DNA of 64,000 nt from Amyelois transitella (taxonomy: Eukaryota > Arthropoda > Insecta > Lepidoptera > Pyralidae), in assembly GCF_032362555.1 (NCBI RefSeq), contig NC_083527.1, positions 6,572,001-6,636,000 on the forward strand. Direction: 5' to 3'. The position numbers and the translations under genes are program-made. A model generated the notes under the pieces. It saw only the letters and a list, made by a program, of their open reading frames with translations. It searched no databases and was not told the origin of the DNA. How positions within the stretch are numbered: position 1 is the stretch's first letter; the number at the start of each line of letters is the position of its first letter. Below, piece by piece: positions 55,101 to 64,000 of this stretch.

Positions 55101-58100
55101 CGGGGTAGACAGAGCCAGCCTTGTAAACACTGAAAGGCCACGTTCAGCTGTTTGTCTAAATGATAGGTTGCTAGCCCATCGCCTTTTATAAAAAATCTTA
55201 TATTCATAAGCCTTTCCCTTAGTCGCCTTTTACGATATCCGTGGGAAAGGGAAAACTAACTGCTATAACACTAAAACATGGAGTCTTCGATGTGCCCATC
55301 AGGTAAGACCAAACGTTCCATTACTCCCTTAAAGCACCTACATACATACATATAATCACGTATACCCCGTTGCGGGGTAAACAGAGCTTAACAGTCTTGA
55401 AAACACTGATAGGTCACGTTCAGCTGTTTGGCTTAATGACAGAATTGAGATCCAAATAGTGACAGGTTGCTAGCCCATCGCCTTAATGAAGAATCCCAAG
55501 AGTATAAGTCTATCCCTTAGTCGCCTTTTACGACGTCCATGGGAAAGAGAAGGAGTGGTCCTTTCTTTTTTGTGTGTTTGACTTATGTTATGTTTTAGTT
55601 CTGCAAAACAATAATTTTGTAAATTTTGTTTAATAAATTTTTAGCCTAGAAACAGTGAAGTATAATATGCAAAACGGAATGACTGTGGGTCATTTGAAAC
55701 ATATATTCATCGCTTACAACTTGACCGTGCTAAAAAGGAACCTCTATGTAGAAGATGGTATGTATTAATTCGCTATCTATATCAACGTACATATACCCAC
55801 GTCTATATCCCATGCGGAGTATACAGAGCCAACAGTCTCGAAAAGAGTGAAGGGTCACGTTCAGCTGTATGGCTTTATAATGGAATTGAGATTCAAATAG
55901 TGACAGGTTGCTAGTCCATTGCCTGCAAGAGGAATCCCAAACTTATAAGCCTTTTTCTTAATTTTTTCACTTGCAAATGATCCCTGCAGACTTCTTTCGC
56001 TTCATCCACATTCATAACTATCTTCACGCAAGCTTGTCGGTACGACATCCAAGAGATGAGAAAGAGATGGATGTGGTTCTATTCTTTTTTTCTACTGGTG
56101 CTGGGAACCACACGGCACGTGTGTACACGTACCAAAATTTCTATTCACTCTCTTGGGCAGATGAAATTAAGGTCTCACTTTTAAAAAGGTGATAAGCTTG
56201 TCAATAATGCTTTGAAGAATGGTTGTTTTAACGTCCATCCACCTCTTGATACAAATTTGATTTGCCTTGCTAATTTTAAGGACGTCCTGGTCAAGGGTCA
56301 GGTCAAGAGTACCCGCAACCGCCGAGCTTGCATGAAGAGAGTTATGAATGTGGATGAAGCGAAGGAAGTATGCAGAGATCGTGGTAAGTGGAAAGAGGTA
56401 GTCTCTGCCTAACCCTCCGGGAAAGAGGCGTGATTTTATGTATGTGTGTATGTATACTAATTTTAATGCATCAGTTTTTCTTGTATTTTAGACAGGTGCG
56501 ATGAAACGCGACACGCCATACTGAAGATACGATTGAAGATGGATTACAGCATTTAAAACCTTATATTCCTCAGGATGTAGAAATTGCATTTAACAGGTTT
56601 TTATTCATATTTATATTTTATATCTTTTGCAGTTAACGCACCACCCTTACATTACGAGTGAGCGAGTGAGCTAGTGAGTGAGTGAGTGAATGAGTGAATG
56701 AGTTGAATGAGCGAATGAGTGAATGATTGAATGAGTAAAGACATGGTCAGACGTCTGTTCCTTACGTAGTCTGCCGTCTTTCGCAAAACATGGCCGTACC
56801 AGCGAAGGCTCTCCTGCATTTGTCTGCTATGTCACGAACGTGAAGGCTTCCGCGGAGATGGGAGTATTTTTTTTAGTTATTTTTTTTGACAGATTACACA
56901 GATTGAGTTAGCCTCGAAGTAAGTTCGAGACTTGTGTTACGGGATACTAACTCAATGATGCTATATTTTATAATAAATAGGTACTTATATAGATAAACAT
57001 CCAATACCCAGGCCAATCAGAAAAAGTTTGTTTCTCATCATGCCCTGACCGGGATTCGAACCCAGCACCTCCGGTGTCACAGACAAGCGCACTACCGCTG
57101 CGCCATAGAGGCCGTCAGAATTCCTCACGCGTCCATCTGTGATACTCCACACATCCAGCGCAGCATGATGAACGTGCCCATTCAGTCTCTTCAAGACTGT
57201 TGGCTCTGTCTACCCCGCAAGGGATATAGACGTGACCATATATATGTATGTATGTATGTTGATTCCCGTGACACGCAGGTTTGGCTTTGCTGACGGCATT
57301 TCGTGATCGCCCCACATAATATCATTCTGTCCTTCAGAATTGTGATTCCCAATAGTCAGTATGTTTATTTATTTACTAATTTATGTACACAGAAAACATC
57401 GAGACTGATAAACACAAGAAACAAAATTACAAAGGTTCTGCTTATTTCAAGAGAAATCTCTTCCAGCAGACCCGAGATAGGAGACATGATGGAAAGGGTG
57501 ACAGGCGTGTACTCCACTCACACAACTAATAATAGACATACGTAAACAAATACAAAAATATATAAATATATGTTATTAAGAAAAATGAAATAACTTTTCA
57601 GGTACAAAGTTTACCACAAGAAAGCTTATGACACCGACGAACACGAGATTCGTCAAGATATATTTGAAACGAATTGGAGGTACGTTCTTATACCCTTTTT
57701 TGGGTGGTAGTATTTGTAAGGCACTTTAGAACAGTATTAATAAAATATCTCCCTTATAAATGTAAAGTGCCGTGTGGTTCCCGGCACAAATATGTATAAA
57801 AAAAGAAATGGGCCACTCCATCTCTTATCCATGGATGTTATAAAAAGCGACTAAAGGATACGCTTATAAACTTGAAATTCTTCTTTTAGGCGATGGGCTA
57901 GCAACCTGTCACTATTTAAATCTCAATTCGGCCACCATTAACGCGGCCTTTCAGTATTTTGAAGACAGTGGGCTCTGTCTATTCCGCTAAGAATATAGAC
58001 GTTTAGAATAAGAATTATATGTTTGTATATATTTAACAACTTTACAGACGCGTAGCATCTCACAACCGAAAGAACTTGGGGTACAAATTGGAACTTAACC

Positions 58101-61100
58101 AGTATGCAGATTGGTCTGAACTGGAGTTGAAGGCACTTAGAGGAGCCTTACCTTCGAAGGTCAACGATCCTGGAACTCATCCATTTCCCCACAATGTGGA
58201 GGAGATTGACAGACTTGTGGAGGGAATTCCTGAAGAATATGATTTGAGAATGGAAGGGGATTTACCAGTCATTAAGAGTAAGTTCATTCCGTTCTTCGTC
58301 TTCACGTTGTTAATTTGGTATATTTTAGAGAATAAGAGAGATCCTAATGGGGGGAAGGGAACCTTTGACCATGATTTTAGATAGGGTAAGTCAGGTTTTA
58401 CACGAAGCGACCCTTACATGAACTCCGCAACCTTTGCAGGAGAACCTAACCCATATTGGTTTACGGTTACACATCCAGTTGCCTGAATGTGCAGGTGTCC
58501 TAATGACGTTTTTCCCTACCTGTAAGAGCATCGGTTAGCACTCAAACTAATGTACAGAACTACAGGAATTTCTATCTATGCCTCCACGCGCATCACACAT
58601 TATAATCGGGCATCTCACAGATTCAACTACCGTGTAATATTTAATCCTGAATCTAGAAAGTTATGTAGTTTTGAATACTAACCGATGCTCTTACGGCGAG
58701 GAAAAACAACGCGAAGAAACCTGCACATTCAGGCAACTGGATGTCTAACTATGATCTATCCAATACGGGTTAGGTTTACCTGCAAAGGTTGATCAGGTCA
58801 GATAGGAGTCGCTTCGTGTAAAAACCTGACTCGCCCAATCCAGGGTCCATGGTCAAAGACATGACCTGGGTTCCTCTCCAGAGTGAGATTTTATCCTGAA
58901 CTAGCTGTGCCCGCGACTTCGACCGCGTGGAATAGTTATTTTGGGCGTCATTGAAGCCCACAAGGCTGAATAATTTTCCCCGTATTTTTCCACATTTTCC
59001 ATTATTTTTTCGCTCCTAATAGTTGCAGCGTGATGTTATATAGCCTCAAGCCTTCCTCGATAAATGGTCTATTCGACACAAAAATAATTTTTCAATTCGA
59101 ACCAGTAGTTCGTGAGATTAGCTCGTTCAAACAAACAAACAAACTCTTCAGCTTTATAATATTAGTATAGATCTGGTTTGCTCCACAGACCAGCTTGCGT
59201 GTGGGTCATGCTGGGCTTTCGCTACCGTTGCGACGGTGGAGGCGGCCGTCATCAGGAAACTCGGAGGTGTCCAATTAGACCTGAGCGAACAGTCCATGGT
59301 GGACTGCGCTTGGCCGTAAGTCAATATTATAAAGTTTACCAGGGTTGATATGCAGAGATCGTGGCAAGTGGAAAGAGGTAGTCTCTGCCTACCCCTCCGG
59401 GAAAGAGGCGTGATTTTATGTATGTATGTATGTATGTTACCAGGGTTGTGACATTATATGTATATATGTGCCGTGTGGTTCCCGGCACTATTACAAAAAA
59501 GAATAGGACCACTCCATCTCTTTTTTTATTTATTTATTTATTACTCAATAATCATAATGAACTTAAAAACAATATTCCGCAAAACTATTTTCACAGTTTG
59601 ACTGCGGTCAGTCTCATTTAAGCTTACATACTTCTATAGAATTTGAGAAGAGTTTCCCATGGATGTCGTAAAAGGCGACTAAGGGATAGGCTTATAAACT
59701 TGGGATTCTCCTGAATGGGGCGATGGGCTAGCAACCCGTCACTATTTGAATCTCAATTCTATCATTAAGCCGAACAGCTGAACTTGGCCTATCAGTCTTT
59801 TCAAGACTGTTGGCTCTGTCTACCCCGTAAGGGATAAAGACGTGATCATATGTATTTTTTTTTTGGGCAATAAAGCTAATTTGTATTGTATTGTAGGTAT
59901 TGTTCCCGGCACCAATAATAAAAATAATAGGACCACTCCATCTATTTCCTAAGATTGTCGTTAAAGGCGACTAAGGGTTAGGCTAATAAACTTACTAATT
60001 CCTCTTTTAGGGCTAGCAACCTGTCACTATTTGAATAATTGTGAATAATACCCAATAGTAGTACTAAGTTACAAGTTGGTAGCCCATCGCCTGAAATTAG
60101 TTAATAGGCTTATAATCCCAAGTTTATAAGCCTATTAACTAAGCCCTTAGTTGCCTTTTACGACATTCATGAGAAAGAGATGGAGTGGTCCTATTCTTTT
60201 TTTGTTTATTGGTGCCAGGAACCACACGGCATTGTAAACGTATACTTAATTATATTTTATAAGTATGTATGAACTGGTATAATTCCAGATACGGACTTAT
60301 GGGCTGCAATGGCGGATTTGTAGACAAGGCGTATAAATATGTAAAAGAACACGGAATACCAACCGAGGCGGAGTATGGCGGATACCTGCACGAGGTAGGT
60401 ACCCAACAACCATACTTAGCATAAATCTTCGACTAATTTTCTGTTAATTTATATATATACTAGCGACCCGCCCCGGCTTCGCACGGGTGCAAAATTATAA
60501 ATGTTATTATACATAAAAACCTTCCTCTTGAATCACTCTACCTGTGACAAAAACCGCATCAAAATCCGTTGCGTAATTTTAAATATTTAAGCATACAGAC
60601 AAACAGACTAAAATAGCGACTTTGTTTTATACTATGTAGTGATGAGTGCCGTGTGGTTTCTGGCACTTCAGAATAGAACCGCACCATATTTTTCCCATGG
60701 ATGCCGTAAAAGTCACTAAGGGATAGGCTTGTGAACTTGGGATTCCTCTTGTACGCGCTGGGCTCGCGACCTGTCACTATTTAAGTTCCACGGAAATATA
60801 TGGACTGTAACTTTTCTCTGACAACCACTTGGCTTACGACCGGTGTGAAGATGTGAAGACGAGAGGGGTTATTCTGCCCTGGTATAACTAAAATGCCGTT
60901 ATCTGCCAAATCCTTGTTTTAAGTAAAACGTCAAAAACTGCGGTAAAAATTTAAACTGATGCCTTTCATCAATGAGAACGCCTATTTATGACTTAAAGGT
61001 ACCAAAAAGTCGTATATACAGATCGAAAGAGATTTTTTTTTCTTATTTTACTGGTAAAAAAGGTGTAAATCCTGATGTCAGATAACGGCATTTTAGTTAT

Positions 61101-62343
61101 ACCACCGCAGTTTTGCGAGTTTCACTCGATCAAACGCGTCGAGCAAGTAAACGCGACTTTGTATGTGTTTTGATCAGCGCCATCTAGCGGTAACGCGATG
61201 GCACTAATGCAATTCCATACAGATTCGTGATTATTTGCTTTTTTTTCGAATAGAATATTTATTTGCTTGATTAGGGCTTATAAAAAGTGTAAAACAAAAC
61301 ATATTTCCCGGTCAGCCATTAATTATGACATCCTGACCATACTCACAAACTTTCGCATTTATAATATTAGTAGGATATGCAATACAATGCAATGCAATCT
61401 GAATCCCTGCTTACAATGTTTACCGTTTTCAGGACGGCTACTGTCACACAAGAAACATGTCGATTATGCACCAAATCCAAGGCTACACTTTGGTTACCCC
61501 ACGCAGTGTCAATGCCCTTAAGTACGCAGTTTACACGTACGGCCCGGTAGAGGTCACTATCCACGCCAGTGACGTCATGATCCTGTATTCCAGTGGAGTA
61601 TTTTATGATGTGTCGTGGTAAGGAAATGTTTTCTTTTCTAAATCTACTGTCTTCTGGTTTTAGTTCCGTTCCGATCGCATCTTCAAAACTCTGGAGCGCG
61701 GGGTATGCCCTTGACCATGGTAAGGAATGGCTTTAGTCCTAATGGCATCTTCAACACTCTGGAAAGAAGCCCATGGGAATGCCCTTGACCACGGATTGGG
61801 TGAGTCGGGTTTTTACACGGAGCGACTACCTCCGCAACCTTTGCAGGGGAACCTAACCCGTATCGGATCGGTCATGGTTACACATCCATTTGTCTATATC
61901 CCTTGCGGGGTAGACAGAGCCGACAGTCTTGAAAAAACTGACAGGCCACGTTCAGCTTTTTGGCTTTAAGATAGAATTGATATTCAAATAGTGACAGGTC
62001 GCTAGTCCATCGCCTAAAAGAAGAATCCCAAGTTTATAAGCCTAACTAACGATTTTTAATAATTAAACTTACAGTGATCGTGGCAAGTGGAAAGAGGTAG
62101 TCTCTGCCTACCCCTCCGGGAAAGAAGCGTGATTTTATGTATGTATGTATGTAAACTTACAGTGAAGGGCAACGCCTTAACCACGCAGTTGTGGTGGTCG
62201 GCTACGGTTCCCGTGATGGGGAACCCTATTGGATTGTGAGGAACTCCTGGGGGGAGACCTGGGGCGAGGACGGGTACGTGCTGATGTCCGCCAGGGACAA
62301 CAACTGCCTTTTACTGGACTCTCCGTACTATCCTGTCGTTTAA
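52128..62343 (+). CDS. Papain-family cysteine protease, 26/29-kDa proteinase (cfaD-like), gene 2, frameshifted in exon 7
   Basis: Tandem paralogue of the gene ending at 49579, same strand, same 13-exon plan: 52128-52200, 52575-52677, 53379-53469, 54283-54394, 54909-55029, 55645-55757, 56492-56596, 57602-57679, 58048-58277, 59189-59315, 60289-60394, 61433-61617, 62163-62343. Exons 1, 4, 6, 8, 10, 11, 12 and 13 are the same length as in gene 1. Signal peptide, I29 propeptide and C1A domain are all present, with Cys in ACGSCWAF, His in [11 protein letters not shown] and Asn in [12 protein letters not shown]. Exon 7 is 105 nt, but its neighbours need a length of 1 modulo 3. Reading shifts near 56512-56520 between a CDETRH part and a part ending DVEIAFN that aligns with gene 1, so one base is missing or two are extra. 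Exon 7 also has a weak donor (GTTTTT). It is either a recently damaged gene or a sequence error; no other stop or shift is seen. Confidence 0.82.
52217..52487 (+). mobile_element. nRTE element, full length, in protease-2 intron 1
   Basis: Starts 16 bp after the exon 1 donor. Confidence 0.85.
52697..53098 (-). mobile_element. Two truncated nRTE copies in protease-2 intron 2
   Basis: Pieces at 52697-52800 and 52921-53098, both minus. Confidence 0.7.
53110..53368 (+). mobile_element. nRTE element ending 10 bp before protease-2 exon 3
   Basis: Full length. ATGTTTTGT occurs before it and directly after its tail (53365-53373), just upstream of the acceptor CGTAG at 53378. Confidence 0.85.
53508..53750 (+). 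mobile_element. tRNA-derived SINE, full length, in protease-2 intron 3
   Basis: Head GGCCTCTGTGGCGCAGCGG to tail TGTGTAATTTGACCCGTAT, starting ~40 bp after the exon 3 donor; one change in box B (GAATACC). Confidence 0.9.
53939..54198 (-). mobile_element. nRTE element, full length, in protease-2 intron 3
   Basis: Somewhat diverged; no TSD seen. Confidence 0.8.
54427..54857. mobile_element. Facing nRTE copies in protease-2 intron 4
   Basis: Plus 5' two thirds (54427-54590) and full minus copy (54595-54857); the pair can fold back. Confidence 0.8.
55067..55250 (-). mobile_element. nRTE in first unit of the exon 5 duplication
   Basis: 3' two thirds, starting ~38 bp after the true exon 5 donor. 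Confidence 0.75.
55338..55572 (-). mobile_element. nRTE in second unit of the exon 5 duplication
   Basis: Longer than the first unit's copy and differing from it at many sites, so the duplication is not recent or the copies were replaced. Confidence 0.75.
55791..55960 (-). mobile_element. nRTE 3' part in protease-2 intron 6
   Basis: Followed by an inverted RTE scrap, then a 5' nRTE piece at about 56050-56118. Confidence 0.7.
56280..56456 (+). mobile_element. RTE LINE 3' fragment with TSD in protease-2 intron 6
   Basis: CTAATTTTAA at 56270-56279 and 56457-56466 flank 177 bp of RTE 3' end, ~35 bp before the exon 7 acceptor. A separate inverted RTE scrap lies at about 55965-56035. Confidence 0.88.
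56655..56736 (+). repeat. (GAGT/GAAT)n microsatellite
   Basis: GAGTGAGC/GAGTGAAT tetranucleotide run in protease-2 intron 7, ~60 bp after the weak exon 7 donor. Confidence 0.85.
56885..57117 (-). mobile_element. tRNA-derived SINE, full length, in protease-2 intron 7
   Basis: Complete SINE in minus orientation with boxes A and B; its head is close to an nRTE 3' piece at 57176. Confidence 0.9.
57176..57259 (+). mobile_element. nRTE 3' fragment in protease-2 intron 7
   Basis: CCATTCAGTCTC to TATG tail. 57365-57545 to its right is a LINE 3'-UTR-like repeat. Confidence 0.7.
57767..58022 (+). mobile_element. nRTE element before protease-2 exon 9
   Basis: Old full-length copy; its tail ends ~25 bp before the exon 9 junction. 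Confidence 0.8.
58345..58888. repeat. Inverted pair of the CCGCAACCTTTGC repeat in protease-2 intron 9
   Basis: A plus copy (58345-58550) faces a minus copy (58650-58888). Segments such as CTGAATGTGCAGGTG and its reverse complement are in both arms, so the intron RNA could fold into a long imperfect hairpin. Confidence 0.6.
58901..59171 (+). repeat. LINE-tail repeat ending 18 bp before protease-2 exon 10
   Basis: Full-length copy; its final AGTATAGAT ends at 59171 and exon 10 starts at 59189, so most of the 3' splice region of this intron is element-derived or touches the element. Confidence 0.78.
59348..59436 (+). mobile_element. Short RTE LINE tail with TSD in protease-2 intron 10
   Basis: TTACCAGGGTTG at 59336-59347 and 59437-59448 flank 89 bp of RTE 3' end, about 30 bp after the exon 10 donor. 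Confidence 0.9.
59468..59852 (+). mobile_element. nRTE element interrupted by another insertion
   Basis: The element is continuous except for ~130 bp of TTTATTTATTTATTACTC-led sequence at about 59523-59653, a LINE 3'-UTR-like piece nested inside it. Confidence 0.85.
59897..60231. mobile_element. Facing nRTE copies in protease-2 intron 10
   Basis: Plus 5' part 59897-60030 and minus 5' part ~60060-60231, ending ~55 bp before exon 11. Confidence 0.75.
60463..60646 (+). repeat. LINE-tail repeat, CGACCCGCCCCGGCTTCGCA family
   Basis: Second copy, in protease-2 intron 11, directly followed by an nRTE 5' piece. The two copies differ at very few bases. Confidence 0.75.
60647..60785 (+). mobile_element. 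nRTE 5' half
   Basis: Abuts the CGACCCGCCCC repeat at 60646. Confidence 0.7.
60880..61104. mobile_element. MITE with perfect 26-bp terminal inverted repeats
   Basis: TGGTATAACTAAAATGCCGT... at 60880-60905 is repeated exactly inverted at 61079-61104. The 225-bp element is noncoding and sits in protease-2 intron 11. The target duplication could not be fixed. Confidence 0.75.
61893..62045 (-). mobile_element. nRTE 3' half in protease-2 intron 12
   Basis: Ends at AAGTTTATAAGCC, ~20 bp before the duplicated acceptor at 62065. Confidence 0.75.
62078..62152 (+). mobile_element. 75-bp RTE LINE tail inserted at the protease-2 exon 13 acceptor
   Basis: AAACTTACAGTGA at 62065-62077 and 62153-62165 is the TSD. 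It contains the acceptor AG and the first bases of exon 13, so the splice site is now present twice. Confidence 0.92.
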
Positions 62344-62348
62344 ATTTC

Positions 62349-62354
62349 AATAAA
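62349..62354 (+). promoter_or_regulatory. Polyadenylation signal of protease gene 2
   Basis: AATAAA starts six bases after the TAA stop of the second cysteine protease gene, implying a very short 3' UTR. Confidence 0.6.
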
Positions 62355-62439
62355 GTTTATAAGAAATATAAATGTGTATGACAGAAACTTGCCTTATTAT
62401 TTAGACAGTTTTATTTAGTTTTATTTTTTATTCAATAAG

Positions 62440-62640
62440 ACCTAGATGAACGTATCTTGATCAAATTAAGGACGTCCTTGTAAAGGGTCAGGTCAAAAGT
62501 ACCCGAAACCGCCGAGCTTGCATGAAGAGAGTTATGAATGTGGATGAAGCGAAGGAAGTATGCAGAGAACGTGGCAAGTGGAAAGAGGTAGACTCTGCCT
62601 ACCCCTCCGGGAAAGAGGCGTGATTTTATGTATGTATGTA
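62440..62640 (+). mobile_element. RTE LINE 3' fragment downstream of protease gene 2
   Basis: About 200 bp of young RTE 3' end with TATG tail, starting ~90 bp after the poly(A) signal of protease gene 2. Confidence 0.85.
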
Positions 62641-62751
62641 TTATTTATTTATAGTGAACACCCACCTTTTTATTCAGGGGGCTAAATAACTGATTTTCTA
62701 GAATCCATAGAAGTTTCACACAGTATGTAATTTTTCTCGCAAAATACTAAA

Positions 62752-62950
62752 TAGTGCCATCTACAGGAATTTTCCAACACTATTTCGTAAACAAATTTAT
62801 TCTAAGCGCTATCTATCGGAATTTTCTTTAATCTTGTTAATTAAGGGTCATGAAGTACAAGAACATTCTATTTATCTGAAAGAGCCATCTCTTGTAATTT
62901 TCCAGCACTACCATATTATTTGAGGCGCGAACAATCAAAATTTTCTTAAA
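62752..62950. repeat. Degenerate GCCATCTA..GGAATTTTC repeats
   Basis: Three or more imperfect repeats of a motif like GCGCTATCTATCGGAATTTT in a gene-free stretch after protease gene 2. Confidence 0.4.
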
Positions 62951-63249
62951 ACTTTCCCTATGAGAGGAATTATAAATTTTGAATCTTATAATAGTGACAG
63001 GTCGCTAGCGCATCGTCTTCTAAAAGAATCCCAGGTGTATAAGCCTTATCCATAGTCATCTTTTACGACATCTGTGTACCAATTTTACCTATAATACCTA
63101 TGTTACTTGTAGCTAGAAGTGAGATAGTAGACCGCAATGCAATTTGGATTGGCAGAATGTCTATCCGGTAAACTAGCCTGTCATGCGGTGCAGATGTCAC
63201 CGGGATGTGCGAGATGGTAGATACGGTACTAATTTCACACACACACATA

Positions 63250-63496
63250 AAATCACGTCTATATCCCTTGCGGGGTAGACAGAGCCAACAGTCTTGAAAA
63301 GACTGAATGGCCACATTCAGCTATTAAGCTTAATGATAGAATTGAGATTCAAATAGTGACAGGTTGCTGGCCCATCGCCTAAAAAAGAATCCCAAGTTTG
63401 TAAGCCTATCCCTTAGTCGCCTTTCACGACATCCATGGGAAACAGATGTTCAGTGGTCCTATTCTTTTTTGTATTGGTGCCGGGAACCACACGGCC
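63250..63496 (-). mobile_element. nRTE element, full length
   Basis: Well conserved; preceded by (CACA)n instead of the usual CATA tail. A 3' scrap lies at 62995-63075. Confidence 0.85.
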
Positions 63497-63656
63497 AAAC
63501 CAAACATGTGTTCAATATACCTTATCCAATAAAATTTAACTCTATGTTGATAGAATGTTACAACAAAATATACCTACAAGTCGATACGGGACTGTAACTG
63601 AAATTCGTCCGTTGGTACATCCTCAGATAAATTTAGATGGCTGCTGTGGGGCCGAT

Positions 63657-63910
63657 ACATACACATAATCACGTCTATATCCCTTGCGGGGTAGACAGAG
63701 TCTACAGTCTTGAAAGACTAAATGACCACGTTCAGCTATTTGGCTTAATGATAGAATTGAGATTCATATAGTGACAGGTTGCTAGCCCATCGCCTAAAAA
63801 AATATCAAGTTTATAAGCCTATTCCTTAGTCGCCTTTTACGAAAACCATGGGAACAAGATGGAGTGTTCCTATTCTTTATTTTTTATTGGTACCGGGAAC
63901 CACACGACAC
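63657..63910 (-). mobile_element. nRTE element with TSD
   Basis: CTGTGGGGCCGAT at 63644-63656 and 63919-63931; eight extra bases separate the element's 5' end from the right repeat. Confidence 0.85.
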
Positions 63911-64000
63911 TCTAAATTCTGTGGGGCCGATTGCTTCAATATTTCTCTGTCTACTGTCATAACGTATACGTACGTATTGAATTCTCAGCTCTTCCTATAA

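Larger units (their letters stand above)
54984..55572 (+). repeat. Tandem duplication of protease-2 exon 5 end plus intron and nRTE
   Basis: ACTGCTATAACA through the GTAAGACCAAACGTTCC donor and ~35 bp of intron occur at 54984-55070 and again at 55260-55345, each followed by a minus-strand nRTE. The second exon copy has no acceptor and is unlikely to be spliced in. Confidence 0.8.

Noticed and set aside
63063..63314. Recurring short frames such as [21 protein letters not shown]
   Set aside because: They are translations of the nRTE 3' region and appear at many copies (25337, 44126, 63063); the element is noncoding.

Overview
The window looks like moth or butterfly (Lepidoptera) chromosomal DNA. 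It is AT-rich, its genes are split by short-exon/long-intron structures, and most of the bases are transposable elements of types common in Lepidoptera: RTE-clade LINEs with a (TATG)n tail, a tRNA-derived SINE, a Ty1/copia element and truncated 3' ends of other LINE families. The order is inferred from this style. No species is claimed.

Layout. 1-2.6 kb is AT-rich DNA with pieces of a ~260-bp repeat. 2973-10700 is one full-length RTE LINE on the minus strand, bounded by a 10-12 bp target-site duplication (TSD) and split by a copia element that has lost its 3' end. 12.5-14.7 kb carries an intact IS630/Tc1-mariner-type transposase gene with unusual D-E spacing. 16.9-19.0 kb and 33.3-35.9 kb hold two more RTE copies, 5'-truncated, with open frames and nearly identical proteins. 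23.9-29.9 kb is a four-exon secreted lipase gene (minus). 30.5-30.7 kb is the last exon of a small secreted cysteine-containing peptide (minus). 38.4-49.6 kb and 52.1-62.3 kb are two tandem plus-strand genes for papain-family cysteine proteases of the insect 26/29-kDa proteinase (cfaD-like) type. Each has 13 exons with matching lengths and phases. The first encodes an intact 543-residue precursor. The second keeps its catalytic residues but carries a one-base-equivalent frameshift in exon 7.

The commonest sequence is a ~260-bp element with about 50 copies or pieces. Its first ~100 bp match the 5' end of the RTE LINE and its last ~45 bp match the LINE's 3' tail, so it looks like an internally deleted, non-autonomous RTE passenger (called nRTE here). 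Introns of the lipase and protease genes are filled with nRTE, RTE tails and a tRNA-SINE. Several insertions sit directly on splice acceptors, and in at least two the TSD duplicates the acceptor AG. The protease-1 intron 10 is largely a 17-copy ~49-bp minisatellite.

All exon boundaries were built by eye from GT/AG sites, phase continuity and comparison of the two protease paralogues. No transcript or database evidence was available.
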